Shown piece by piece: positions 1 to 7,294 of a stretch of 23,715 nt of DNA. This DNA is from a virus, in the IMG/VR virus record IMGVR_UViG_3300014720_000187, positions 1 to 23,715 of that record; one strand, 5' to 3'. The translations under genes and the position numbers were made by a program. Within the stretch, counting starts at the first letter, position 1; the number at the start of each line of letters is the position of its first letter. The notes under the pieces are model-generated. The model had not been told where the DNA came from. It ran no database searches and saw only the letters and a program-made list of their open reading frames with translations.

Positions 1-1667
1 CTATCAGCAAGCATAAAATTAATTTACCAACACCTGTAATGGCAGGAGTAAGAACTCCAAGTAGAAATTATGCAAGTTGTTGTTTAATTGGAGTAGACGA
101 TTCTCGTGATAGTATTACTGCTAGTGCGACTGCTGTTAGTATGGCAACTGCTAGTAGATGCGGTATCGGTATTGATGTGTCTAAAATTAGAGCTATTGGG
201 TCACCTATTAAAAATGGTGAAGTAGTTCATACTGGTCTAATTCCATTCCTTAAAATCTACGAGAGTAGCGTAAAAGCATGGCAACAAAATGGATTACGAG
301 GTGGTAGTGCCACTTGCAATATTCAATGGTGGCATTATGAGATTGAAGATATTGTAGTGTTAAAAAATAACGCTGGAACAGATGATAATAGAGTTCGTAA
401 ACTTGATTATACAGTAGGTATGAGCAAACTTTTCTATGATAGAGTTTTAAAAGATGAAGAGATTACTCTCTTTAATACAGCTGAAGTTCCAGAGTTGTAT
501 GAAGTTTGGGGTACGAAAAACTTTGATAAAGTATATAAAGAATGTGAAAGTAAAAAATTAAAAATCAAAAAGAAAGTATCTGCTCGAAAACTATTCTCAT
601 TAATAATCAAAGAAAGAGTAGAAACTGGTAGAATTTATATTCTTAATGTTGACCACGCAAATGATCATGGTGCATGGTTAGATAAAGTTACAATGAGCAA
701 TCTTTGCACGGAAGTTATTCATCCGACTATGCCATTAAATGATTATCATGATAAAGAAGGCGAAATTGGCATGTGTATTCTTTCGGCAGTCAATATGCTA
801 GAAATTAAAAATTGGCAGGATCTTGAGAAGACTTGCGATCTTATCGTAAGATTTCTTGATGAAATCATTGAAATTCAAGATTACTTTAATATTGCTGCTG
901 AAAATTTTGCAAAGAAACGTCGTAGCCTTGGCATAGGCATCACAAATTTGGCAGCTTATCTTGCTAAAAATGAATTAAAATATACTTCTGATAAAACACT
1001 TCCAGTATTAGATGAATGGATGGAGCATTTTCAATATTATCTTTTGAAGTCTAGTCTTGAATTAGCTAAAGAAAAAGGTAAGTGCAACAAATTTGATAGG
1101 ACTAAATATTCTAAAGGTGTCCTTCCTATTGATACATATAAAGATAAAGTAGATGAAATTTGCAAACGCAAACTATCTCTTGATTGGGAAAAGCTAAGGA
1201 AAGACATTAAAGAATTTGGATTAAGACATTCAACATTATCATCTTGCATGCCTTGCGAGAGTAGTTCTGTTATTCAATCTTCCACAAATGGAGTAGAACC
1301 AATTCGTAGTCTTATTACTTATAAAATGAGCAAGATGGGCAAATTACCAGTATTAGTTCCAGGAATTGGTAAATATGATAAGAATTATGAATTAGCTTAT
1401 GAATTAAAAGACAATTCTGGATTACTTAAAATAAATGCTGTAATTCAAAAATATATTGACATGGCTATATCAACTAATGTATACTATAACTATTCTCATT
1501 ATGAAAATAATGTTTTACCAGATGCTAAAGTCATGAAAGAAATTATGCAAGCTTATGCTCTTGGACTAATTAGCTTGTATTACAATAATACTGATGATGG
1601 TGATAAAGAGCAGTTGATGAATCAAAAAGAAGATCGTGATTGTTCCTCTGGAGCGTGTAAATTATAA
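1..1667 (+). CDS. nrdA: Class Ia ribonucleotide reductase large (alpha) subunit, 5' end outside window
   Basis: Catalyses reduction of ribonucleoside diphosphates to deoxyribonucleotides with NrdB. The reading frame is open from window position 3, so the N-terminal ATP-cone and first part of the barrel lie upstream; the ATG at 39 is internal (it sits in the conserved PTPVMAGVRTP block). Visible active-site set: the redox Cys of ASCC (78-80), the finger-loop N-x-C-x-E (SNLCTE, catalytic Cys at 705-707), the second redox Cys in IGMC (774-776), the radical-relay Tyr-Tyr pair (1578-1583), and the C-terminal shuttle cysteines CSSGAC (1641-1643, 1656-1658). All E. coli NrdA-type residues expected in this part are present, so it should be active. 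It ends 3 bp before nrdB. Family assignment is certain; the missing N-terminus means allosteric type cannot be judged. Confidence 0.97.
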   Translation, partial: ISKHKINLPTPVMAGVRTPSRNYASCCLIGVDDSRDSITASATAVSMATASRCGIGIDVSKIRAIGSPIKNGEVVHTGLIPFLKIYESSVKAWQQNGLRGGSATCNIQWWHYEIEDIVVLKNNAGTDDNRVRKLDYTVGMSKLFYDRVLKDEEITLFNTAEVPELYEVWGTKNFDKVYKECESKKLKIKKKVSARKLFSLIIKERVETGRIYILNVDHANDHGAWLDKVTMSNLCTEVIHPTMPLNDYHDKEGEIGMCILSAVNMLEIKNWQDLEKTCDLIVRFLDEIIEIQDYFNIAAENFAKKRRSLGIGITNLAAYLAKNELKYTSDKTLPVLDEWMEHFQYYLLKSSLELAKEKGKCNKFDRTKYSKGVLPIDTYKDKVDEICKRKLSLDWEKLRKDIKEFGLRHSTLSSCMPCESSSVIQSSTNGVEPIRSLITYKMSKMGKLPVLVPGIGKYDKNYELAYELKDNSGLLKINAVIQKYIDMAISTNVYYNYSHYENNVLPDAKVMKEIMQAYALGLISLYYNNTDDGDKEQLMNQKEDRDCSSGACKL

Positions 1668-1670
1668 CCC

Positions 1671-2735
1671 ATGAAAAGCGTTCTAAATATAAAAAATATA
1701 GATCATACCAAACAACCATTATTCTTTGGCGAGGATCTTAATCTTCAGAGATATGATCGTTTCAAATATCCTATATTCTTTGAATTATTTAAGAAGCAAG
1801 AGGAGTTCTTCTGGTGGCCTCATGAAATTGCATTAAATAAAGATCGTGGAGATTATAGAGATCTTGCTGGTCAAGAAAGATTTGTATTCGATACTAATTT
1901 AAAATTCCAAACTCTTGGAGATAGTATGCTTTCTAGAAGCATTCATTCTCTTAAAGACTATGTCAGTAATCCAGAGCTCGAAATTTGCATGAATACTTGG
2001 CAAAGATTTGAAGGTATTCATAGTTACTCTTACTCTTATCTACTTAACAATGTTCATCCAGATGCCAGTAAGTTCTTTGATAGTATTATGGAAGATAAAG
2101 AAATTGTATCTCGCGCCGAACTAATTAGAAATAATTTTGATAAAATTCTTGGAGATGATGATAAAAAAGATTTAAAACAAAAGATTTTTGATTGTATTCT
2201 TTCGGTCAATGTTATGGAAGGGCTTGTATTTTATGCTAGTTTTGCTTGTTCATTCTACTTTGGATATCGTGGTAAAATGGAAGGTAATGCTAAGATTATT
2301 AAGTTTATTCAAAGAGATGAAGCTTTACATTTTGCAACAACTCAGAATTTAATTAAGATTCTAAGAGAAGAAGATAAAGAAGGTTTTACTTCTGTAGTAA
2401 AAAAAAGCGAAGATAAGATTTATGCGTTTTATGAACAAGCCGCGAAGAATGAAATTGAATGGGCAGAATATCTCTTTAGCAAAGGCTCTCTCTTGGGATT
2501 AAATGCAGAGGTTCTTGCTGGCTATTCTAAATGGCTTTGTGATGCTCGTTTACGATCATTAGGATATAAGAAAATTTTTAATCAAAAAGATAATCCTATC
2601 GCGGGATGGTTAGATAGTTATCTTGATAGCAGTAAAGTACAAGTCGCTCCTCAAGAAACAGAGATCTCAACATATAAAATTGGCGCAAGAAAAACAGATA
2701 TTTCTGATGATGATTTTGGCGATATGAAGCTATAA
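1671..2735 (+). CDS. nrdB: Class Ia ribonucleotide reductase small (beta) subunit
   Basis: Diiron-tyrosyl radical subunit that pairs with the upstream NrdA. At 354 aa it is a little shorter than E. coli NrdB. The diiron ligands can be placed: D84 (LGDSMLSR), E114 and H117 (FEGIHS), E183 (VMEGLVFYASFACSF), E217 and H220 (QRDEALH). The radical tyrosine is Y121, seven residues after E114 as in E. coli Y122. The C-terminus is acidic (DISDDDFGDMKL), as expected for the peptide that docks on NrdA. It starts 3 bp after the nrdA stop, with no clear Shine-Dalgarno between them, so translation is probably coupled. A 9-bp inverted repeat follows the stop at 2731-2757. Confidence 0.97.
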   Translation: MKSVLNIKNIDHTKQPLFFGEDLNLQRYDRFKYPIFFELFKKQEEFFWWPHEIALNKDRGDYRDLAGQERFVFDTNLKFQTLGDSMLSRSIHSLKDYVSNPELEICMNTWQRFEGIHSYSYSYLLNNVHPDASKFFDSIMEDKEIVSRAELIRNNFDKILGDDDKKDLKQKIFDCILSVNVMEGLVFYASFACSFYFGYRGKMEGNAKIIKFIQRDEALHFATTQNLIKILREEDKEGFTSVVKKSEDKIYAFYEQAAKNEIEWAEYLFSKGSLLGLNAEVLAGYSKWLCDARLRSLGYKKIFNQKDNPIAGWLDSYLDSSKVQVAPQETEISTYKIGARKTDISDDDFGDMKL

Positions 2736-2757
2736 TACAATCTAATAGTGTATTATA
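2731..2757. repeat. Perfect 9-bp inverted repeat at the nrdB 3' end
   Basis: TATAATACA at 2731-2739 and TGTATTATA at 2749-2757 are exact reverse complements around a 9-nt loop. It overlaps the nrdB stop and the AGTGTAT box of the next gene. It could be a weak RNA hairpin or an operator-like site; there is no GC-rich stem or clear U-tract for an intrinsic terminator. AT-rich repeats of this size can arise by chance. Confidence 0.45.
2747..2753 (+). promoter_or_regulatory. RGTGTAA-class box before the 66 aa gene
   Basis: AGTGTAT, one mismatch to AGTGTAA, followed by 8 nt and the GTG start at 2762. Same motif and spacing as at 2988, 18330 and others; proposed as the -10-like element of a phage-specific promoter class. 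Confidence 0.45.
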
Positions 2758-2761
2758 TAGT

Positions 2762-2962
2762 GTGATAGAAAATAAAAAAAAGAAAAAAGTTAATCAACTT
2801 AATATCAAAGAATGCGAATCTATACTTCATAGATTAGCTGGGCAAATCGAATGCAAATATTATCAGCATGTTTTAAAGCATTACAGAAGGCTTTTACCGC
2901 CTTTCTCTGCTTCAATCGACCTAGGCAAAGTCCCTAGCGATAATAATGCTACCTTGCCATAA
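2762..2962 (+). CDS. Small basic protein of unknown function
   Basis: 66 aa with a GTG start. I do not recognise a family. It opens with a lysine-rich stretch (ENKKKKKVNQ), then a helical, basic segment (ECESILHRLAGQIECKYYQHV and following residues) and ends in a low-structure tail (DLGKVPSDNNATLP). No membrane segment or signal peptide. Its start lies 8 nt after an AGTGTAT box, an arrangement shared with other genes here, which favours it being a real gene. No Shine-Dalgarno precedes the start. Confidence 0.55.
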   Translation: MIENKKKKKVNQLNIKECESILHRLAGQIECKYYQHVLKHYRRLLPPFSASIDLGKVPSDNNATLP

Positions 2963-2987
2963 TTTTAATTAAAAATATTAATCTATA

Positions 2988-2994
2988 AGTGTAA
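2988..2994 (+). promoter_or_regulatory. RGTGTAA-class box before the holin-like gene
   Basis: AGTGTAA followed by 8 nt (ATATATGT) and the ATG at 3003. No Shine-Dalgarno fits in the gap. An exact copy of the proposed phage-specific promoter element. Confidence 0.55.
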
Positions 2995-3002
2995 ATATAT
3001 GT

Positions 3003-3335
3003 ATGCATTTGGATTTAAATTCTTTATTTAATATAGTCCTAGGAGCATTAACCTTTTTAGGTGGATGGTTATTTACTAGAGTATTTTCGTTATTTGACAG
3101 ACAAGAAGACCTAATAAAAAATATAAATGATAAAACCTTTACGGATTTTATATCTTTAAGAAAAGAAGTGGAAGAAGAGAGCAGAAAACATCAACAAGAA
3201 ATAGCGGATTTAGCACTTAAAGTTAGCACTACTTATGTAACTAAAGAATCTTTTGAAGCTTATTTTGATAGAATTGAAGCTAAACTTGATCGTAATTTTG
3301 AAACTATACAACAACATTTAATGAATAAAAAATAA
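3003..3335 (+). CDS. Small membrane protein with coiled coil (holin/XhlA-like)
   Basis: 110 aa. One hydrophobic segment near the N-terminus (about residues 5-30, LFNIVLGALTFLGGWLFTRV) is followed by a long charged helical region (residues 35-108) with heptad-like spacing, suggesting a coiled coil facing the cytoplasm or periplasm. This layout is typical of phage haemolysin XhlA/BhlA-type holins or of small lysis accessory proteins, but it is not diagnostic. No endolysin is adjacent in the window, so a lysis role is inference only. It begins 8 nt after an exact AGTGTAA box. Confidence 0.7.
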   Translation: MHLDLNSLFNIVLGALTFLGGWLFTRVFSLFDRQEDLIKNINDKTFTDFISLRKEVEEESRKHQQEIADLALKVSTTYVTKESFEAYFDRIEAKLDRNFETIQQHLMNKK

Positions 3336-3337
3336 TA

Positions 3338-3356
3338 ATTAGATGTAATATCTAAT
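3338..3356. repeat. Perfect 7-bp inverted repeat around the promoter box of the 171 aa gene
   Basis: ATTAGAT (3338-3344), 5-nt loop GTAAT, ATCTAAT (3350-3356), ending directly before the GTG start at 3357. It contains the GATGTAA variant of the RGTGTAA motif, so it could act as an operator or as an RNA hairpin at the start codon. Confidence 0.4.
3342..3348 (+). promoter_or_regulatory. RGTGTAA-class box (variant GATGTAA)
   Basis: GATGTAA followed by 8 nt to the GTG start at 3357. It matches the TGTAA core and the spacing of the other sites but not the full heptamer. Confidence 0.35.
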
Positions 3357-3872
3357 GTGACTGTTTCTGAGAGAGATATAGACTTTTTTGCTAAGAGATT
3401 AGGATTATCACCAGAAAAGACATTCCTACTTATTCAAGATCCAGATTGTCTTCCAGAAATAATAAATAAAATAACTGAAGAAGACATAAATGGAATCGTT
3501 GATATTAGCTTTCCAGTTTTCGCTGAACTTACAGTAGTAAAATACAGTAAAGATATAAAATGCTCTTTTAAAGAAAAGGAATATGTATCTGAAGCAGTCG
3601 GTAGTAAATTTTATGATCTTATAGAATATCCTTTGCAAAATAAATATTTTTTTCAATTAGAACAAAATGAAGACACAGCTAAATCTGTCCTAGTATTTCT
3701 TGGATTTTTTTATAAAAATTTAGAAAAGCTTCGAAGATCATACCCTTCTGAAAGTACATACTATAATATTGCTAAAAATGGATTTGAGAATTCAAACAAA
3801 GACGAAGTTTCTTATCATCTAAAAGACTGGATAAAAGTATTAAGAAGAATCCAAAACGAAGTTTGGTACTAA
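3357..3872 (+). CDS. Protein of unknown function, 171 aa
   Basis: GTG start (VTVSERDIDFFAKRLGLS). I recognise no family. The sequence is soluble, mixed alpha/beta, with no signal peptide, no transmembrane segment and no obvious catalytic motif; the C-terminal third (residues about 110-171) looks helical and aromatic-rich. It follows the holin-like gene by 21 bp and ends directly against the stop of the convergent virion-type gene (3870-3872 versus 3873-3875, no spacer). Placement next to structural genes makes a virion or assembly role possible, but nothing in the sequence shows it. Confidence 0.75.
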   Translation: MTVSERDIDFFAKRLGLSPEKTFLLIQDPDCLPEIINKITEEDINGIVDISFPVFAELTVVKYSKDIKCSFKEKEYVSEAVGSKFYDLIEYPLQNKYFFQLEQNEDTAKSVLVFLGFFYKNLEKLRRSYPSESTYYNIAKNGFENSNKDEVSYHLKDWIKVLRRIQNEVWY

Positions 3873-4451
3873 TTACATATTTAATTTAACTAAACAATAA
3901 CCATTCTCATCAATTTTACTTAAAAACTTCCCTATAACTACAGTTGCGTCTGTCGCAATTCTTCCATTATCTCCTACATATGCAAAATCACCAATATTTG
4001 GATTTCCACCACCAGAAAAACGATTAGATGTATCTATATCATTAATATAAACAAGTCCTTTAGTCAATATTGGAACAGTTTGCACATTTGGCAAAACAAC
4101 TCCCATTTCTATAGCTTTCCTTGGATTATTTATGAGTCTTTCTCCGTTTTCATCATATTCCGCTACGGTATTTAAAATAATTCCAAGTGGAGATGGAATG
4201 TCATTATAATTTGCTACTGGAGCTACAGTTCCAACAATATCAAAAAGATTTGCCACTACATTTGAATAAGTCGCTCCAGCGCTATTTGATCCTAATTTTA
4301 ATGGACCAGCTGAAGATAATTCTGTCCCAGAATTGTCTTTCCATGATCTAGTAGGTTTAACTAATGTTCCTTTAGTCGCTGATATTGTACAACTAAATAT
4401 ATTTACAACATCATGTTCAGAATAATCTCTAAATGGTCGAAGATTAGGCAT
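3873..4451 (-). CDS. Virion-type structural protein (decoration-like)
   Basis: 192 aa beginning MPNLRPFRDYSEHDVVNIFSC, then a Gly/Ser/Ala/Asn-rich, beta-type sequence without signal peptide or membrane segment. The opening (an N-terminal RP-x-R-DYSEHDVVN block followed by a beta-rich body ending in a G-x-x-L-x-KI-x-x-x-GYC-x-V hairpin) resembles small head decoration or fibre-base proteins seen in large phages; this is a resemblance, not a firm family call. It is the only minus-strand gene in this structural block, convergent with the gene at 3357 and divergent from the intron and 512 aa gene. Its start lies 9 nt after an exact AGTGTAA box on the minus strand. Confidence 0.7.
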   Translation of the reverse strand: MPNLRPFRDYSEHDVVNIFSCTISATKGTLVKPTRSWKDNSGTELSSAGPLKLGSNSAGATYSNVVANLFDIVGTVAPVANYNDIPSPLGIILNTVAEYDENGERLINNPRKAIEMGVVLPNVQTVPILTKGLVYINDIDTSNRFSGGGNPNIGDFAYVGDNGRIATDATVVIGKFLSKIDENGYCLVKLNM

Positions 4452-4460
4452 ATATAAATA

Positions 4461-4467
4461 TTACACT
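4461..4467 (-). promoter_or_regulatory. RGTGTAA-class box, minus strand
   Basis: TTACACT on +, AGTGTAA on -, followed by 9 nt to the ATG at 4451. With the plus-strand copy at 4480-4486 it forms a divergent pair. Confidence 0.55.
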
Positions 4468-4479
4468 TTTTTAAAAATT

Positions 4480-4486
4480 AGTGTAA
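4480..4486 (+). promoter_or_regulatory. RGTGTAA-class box upstream of the group I intron
   Basis: An exact AGTGTAA. Here no main gene starts at the usual distance. Instead the group I intron begins within a few tens of nt, and the gene it serves starts at 4806. Transcription from this box would put the intron almost at the 5' end of the mRNA. Confidence 0.5.
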
Positions 4487-4489
4487 ATG

Positions 4490-4804
4490 TTTTCAGTTCT
4501 TAAAAAACAAAATTGTCCATTTTGGGTGAATTCGGTGGAAATCTCAAGTAGACTATACCGAGCCAAGACGACTGGGAAAGATAGGTCGTAAGGTGTAACG
4601 ACTAGGCGATTGAGTCCCAACAATAAAATTGCCCATGAGCGCCCAAACTTATTTAAAATAAGAAGATATAGTCTGAACTTTATAGTGATATAAAGATATT
4701 AAATATAAACAATTTAATGATAACAATTTGATCTGAATTCATTTCCGAATTCAGCCCCCCACGAGAGGGGGCTGAGGTAAGCGAATTATCACAACGGGGA
4801 TAAA
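4490..4804 (+). ncRNA. Group I intron (IA2, T4 td-like), no internal ORF
   Basis: Boundaries are approximate. Core helices can be drawn: P3 TTTGGGTG (4521-4528) with CGCCCAAA (4640-4647); P4 TCGGT (4532-4536) with ACCGA (4557-4561) enclosing the GTAGACTAT segment; P7 GACTA (4600-4604) with TAGTC (4669-4673); P8 hairpin at 4648-4662; P9 CTTTATA-GTGA-TATAAAG (4678-4695). The extra segment between P7 and P3' fits the P7.1/P7.2 insertion of subgroup IA. The string AAGATATAGTCTGAACT is shared with T4 td as I remember it. Two hairpins follow: CTGAATTC/GAATTCAG (4733-4754) and CAGCCCCC/GGGGGCTG (4752-4774). No homing endonuclease fits inside. Splice sites and P1 are not resolved. Confidence 0.88.
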
Positions 4805-4805
4805 T

Positions 4806-6344
4806 ATGAGTTTGTCGAAGAAAGATTTAACGCGTTTAGGATTTGGCGGAGTTTTAGGCGCAAATAAAGAAGCGTCATTTGTTGATGATAATAAAATATC
4901 TCACAAAAAAATGAGAGATATAAATATAGATATTATCAATAAAGGCACTTTAAGAAAACAAGATCCAGTTTTGATTATTAGAGAAAATATAGACAATCAA
5001 AGAACTTGGAAAACGGATATGATTACAGATCTTTTGGACAAAGAAGATAAAAATTTTTATTCTGAATATACATTAGAGCAAATTCCTTTTGGACAAATTT
5101 CTTTTTTTAATAGCGATAAATTATACTATGGTTTTAATAATAATGATTTTTTTGCTCCTTTTACAGAATTTAAACAGCCAAACATGAATTTTGGTTCAGA
5201 CAATGATTTTCAATATGTTAGGCTTTCTTATCCAATTGCTCAAAATGCAACTTCAATTATTGGCAAAAGAAATACACGCGAAGGTTTACAGGATGTTATA
5301 TATAATGGAGCAACAGTTACATTTCCTGGAATTAAAACAATTAGAAAAAATCGTCAATTTAAAACATGGATAAGTTCAAATACTGAAAAATATAACGCTG
5401 AAAATTATACAAATTTTTATATACCATACCCAACAACTCTACAAAATTATAACTATAATGCTTATAATTGTGATATTAAAATAGCCCCATTTCTTAATCA
5501 ACTATCATCTTTTGCGCAAGATATGAATGGGCTTTTAATAATATCAACGGGTAATAATATTTCTCAAAAAATTTGTTATATCTCTCCACACGGTTTAAGT
5601 ACTGGATATAGAAATACGATAGTATACATTTCTGGATACTCAAAAAATCCTAGCACGAATTTAGTAGGACAAAGAAAAATAGCCACAGGAATATTAGCTC
5701 CATGTTTACTAATAGGATCAGAGTATTATTCTGGAGATATATTTCCAACTACTGGCGTAACATACAATGGAGATATACCCAGTGGAGAATATTCTAAAGA
5801 TTCTGTTACTGGAATTAGTGGTTTTGTAAATAATATGAAATTAGACCAAGATCAATGCTTATTTCAATCTACTCCAATTCAAGATACATTATATTATAAA
5901 TTTTATAATAGTATATATACAGGCATAAAAGATTTTAATACTGGTACTTGGAGTGGAATTATACCTTCTGGAACACCATTTTCTATAGAATTAGTTTCTG
6001 TAGAATTAAATAAAGAAATTGGTACAAAAAATCAATTTTACATTCTTTATTCTGGTTTTGGAACTAATGATACAATAGACGCATTAATAACTAAATATTT
6101 AACTAGAAATAATATTGAATCTGGAAATTTCATTGGAACAAATATTTATGTTGGAGAAGAAAAAACATATAAAGGAACTGGTAGGAATATAGATCCTAAT
6201 CCACAAAAATCATTAATTAATGCAATTATTGATTCACGTTATATTATACTTACAAAAATAAGTAATCTTATTAAAAAATATGTTCCTCAAATTATTAAAG
6301 AAAATAGAAAGTTAAGAAAGTTACGAGCCTATCTTAATAGGTAA
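4806..6344 (+). CDS. Large structural-type protein downstream of the group I intron
   Basis: 512 aa, no recognised family. It opens with a basic, helical N-terminus (MSLSKKDLTRLGFGGVLGANKEA), then a long Asn/Tyr/Ser/Gly-rich, beta-type body with many aromatic residues (NFYIPYPTTLQNYNYNAYN), and ends in a basic helical tail (about residues 475-512, LIKKYVPQIIKENRKLRKLR). That composition is typical of phage tail, baseplate or fibre-associated proteins. No signal peptide or membrane segment. The reading frame remains open upstream of the ATG for at least eight codons, so a spliced N-terminal extension from an upstream mini-exon is possible; the ATG is the simplest start. It is followed by the Cys-rich gene, separated by 15 bp including a good ribosome-binding site. 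Confidence 0.8.
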   Translation: MSLSKKDLTRLGFGGVLGANKEASFVDDNKISHKKMRDINIDIINKGTLRKQDPVLIIRENIDNQRTWKTDMITDLLDKEDKNFYSEYTLEQIPFGQISFFNSDKLYYGFNNNDFFAPFTEFKQPNMNFGSDNDFQYVRLSYPIAQNATSIIGKRNTREGLQDVIYNGATVTFPGIKTIRKNRQFKTWISSNTEKYNAENYTNFYIPYPTTLQNYNYNAYNCDIKIAPFLNQLSSFAQDMNGLLIISTGNNISQKICYISPHGLSTGYRNTIVYISGYSKNPSTNLVGQRKIATGILAPCLLIGSEYYSGDIFPTTGVTYNGDIPSGEYSKDSVTGISGFVNNMKLDQDQCLFQSTPIQDTLYYKFYNSIYTGIKDFNTGTWSGIIPSGTPFSIELVSVELNKEIGTKNQFYILYSGFGTNDTIDALITKYLTRNNIESGNFIGTNIYVGEEKTYKGTGRNIDPNPQKSLINAIIDSRYIILTKISNLIKKYVPQIIKENRKLRKLRAYLNR

Positions 6345-6359
6345 TATAAGGAGAAAAAA

Positions 6360-6938
6360 ATGGGATCAAAATGTTGCGATTGTAAAACAAATTACTGGCT
6401 CGAAGAAAAAACAGTAATTTTATATGCTAGACCACAAGGCAGTATTTCAATTACTCCAAGCAAACCAACTCCATCGAATAAATACTGTAGAGTTATTTTA
6501 AGAGGTCCCGACGCTTCTGAATACGGATGGCCCCAAGATACTCTTACTAGTTCTCAAATATATAAAAGGCAAATATTTCAAAATCCTTCATTTACATGTG
6601 AGTGCCTTAATGTTAATGGAGGAATTGAAATTGATAGTACTCTTATAAGCATAGATCCTAGAACTCTTACATCAAAAGTTAGAACAAGTAGAGGTTGGTA
6701 TTGGGAAGTTACTTGTCCAAGTTTATTTGGGTCGTCCCTTCAAAAAATTCCATGCGTAGGAAAACAAAATTATAATTTTGTTGCAGAAACTAAAAGAATG
6801 GTTTATGAATATGCAAAAGAGCATAAATGTGGCCCTGGTTGTCCAGGAAATGGATTCTATGTTCCAATAATAATGGATAAAGAAATTCCAATATTTACAG
6901 AACTTTATAAAATATCTTATCTACATCAATGGCCCTAA
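6360..6938 (+). CDS. Cys-rich protein of unknown function, virion-associated by context
   Basis: 192 aa with a strong Shine-Dalgarno (AAGGAG, then AAAAAA before the ATG), the expected pattern for a downstream gene in an operon with the 512 aa gene. It contains ten cysteines: C5, C6, C8, C43, C80, C82, C119, C132, C157, C161, including CCDC, CEC and CGPGC clusters that could bind zinc or form disulphides. The sequence otherwise looks beta-rich (VILYARPQGSISITPS, CRVILRGPDASEYGW). No signal peptide. I do not recognise the family. Co-transcription with a structural-type gene suggests a virion or assembly role. Confidence 0.75.
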   Translation: MGSKCCDCKTNYWLEEKTVILYARPQGSISITPSKPTPSNKYCRVILRGPDASEYGWPQDTLTSSQIYKRQIFQNPSFTCECLNVNGGIEIDSTLISIDPRTLTSKVRTSRGWYWEVTCPSLFGSSLQKIPCVGKQNYNFVAETKRMVYEYAKEHKCGPGCPGNGFYVPIIMDKEIPIFTELYKISYLHQWP

Positions 6939-6954
6939 TTAAAATAATTTAATT

Positions 6955-7293
6955 TTAAGATTTTGGATGTTTTTTACCCTTTCTTTTTTTAGACCAATCT
7001 TTATAATATTTTTCTTTAACTGGATCCTTACCGTATAGTTGAGTTCTTTTTTCTGAAAGCTCTCTACTTCTATCCCAAAGGTCTCCAACGTGACCTTTTT
7101 TATTTTTAGTTTTTTCTGCAAAATCTTTAGCTGTGCTATTAGCGTCTAATTTACAGTCTACATTAACTTGAGGCACAGTAAAAATCCTATTCCATTTGAT
7201 CCCAGCTTCTATATACTCATGTTTGTCATGAACGCTTTGAATGATTTCTTTTACTTCGCTGGTTTTTGGATTCTGATAAATATAAATTGGCAT
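6955..7293 (-). CDS. FmdB-like small protein lacking the zinc cysteines
   Basis: 112 aa. The start MPIYIYQNPKTSEVKEIIQSV matches the pattern of FmdB/zinc-ribbon proteins (MPxYxYxC...), and the block ends in RIFTVPQ as those proteins do, but the CxxC positions are replaced (QNPKT) and no zinc knuckle remains. Phages commonly carry such small FmdB-like proteins; their function is unknown. The C-terminal half is strongly basic (KKRKGKKHPKS), suggesting nucleic-acid contact. It is the last gene of the minus-strand unit, starting just after the glycosyltransferase stop. A 60 aa overlapping minus-strand frame (6939-7121) is a shadow. Confidence 0.7.
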   Translation of the reverse strand: MPIYIYQNPKTSEVKEIIQSVHDKHEYIEAGIKWNRIFTVPQVNVDCKLDANSTAKDFAEKTKNKKGHVGDLWDRSRELSEKRTQLYGKDPVKEKYYKDWSKKRKGKKHPKS

Positions 7294-7294
7294 A

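Larger units (their letters stand above)
4461..4486. repeat. Inverted pair of AGTGTAA boxes (bidirectional promoter)
   Basis: TTACACT (4461-4467), 12-nt AT spacer, AGTGTAA (4480-4486): a perfect 7-bp inverted repeat whose two halves each point at a divergent transcription unit, the 192 aa gene (-) and the intron plus 512 aa gene (+). Confidence 0.6.

Noticed and set aside
1655-1671. CGTGTAA before nrdB as another promoter box
   Set aside because: It encodes the conserved NrdA C-terminus (ACKL), so its presence is explained by the protein; nrdB is probably co-transcribed.
4453-4460. T4 late promoter TATAAATA on the plus strand
   Set aside because: It is made of the A/T leader of the divergent minus-strand gene and lies upstream of the better-supported AGTGTAA box; a similar string at 8724-8731 on minus lies downstream of a TATAAT box.
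4590-4597. GGTGTAA inside the intron
   Set aside because: It is part of the intron core just before P7, with no start codon nearby.
4752-4774. GC-rich hairpin as an intrinsic terminator
   Set aside because: It has no following U-tract and belongs to the 3' P9-region hairpins of the group I intron.
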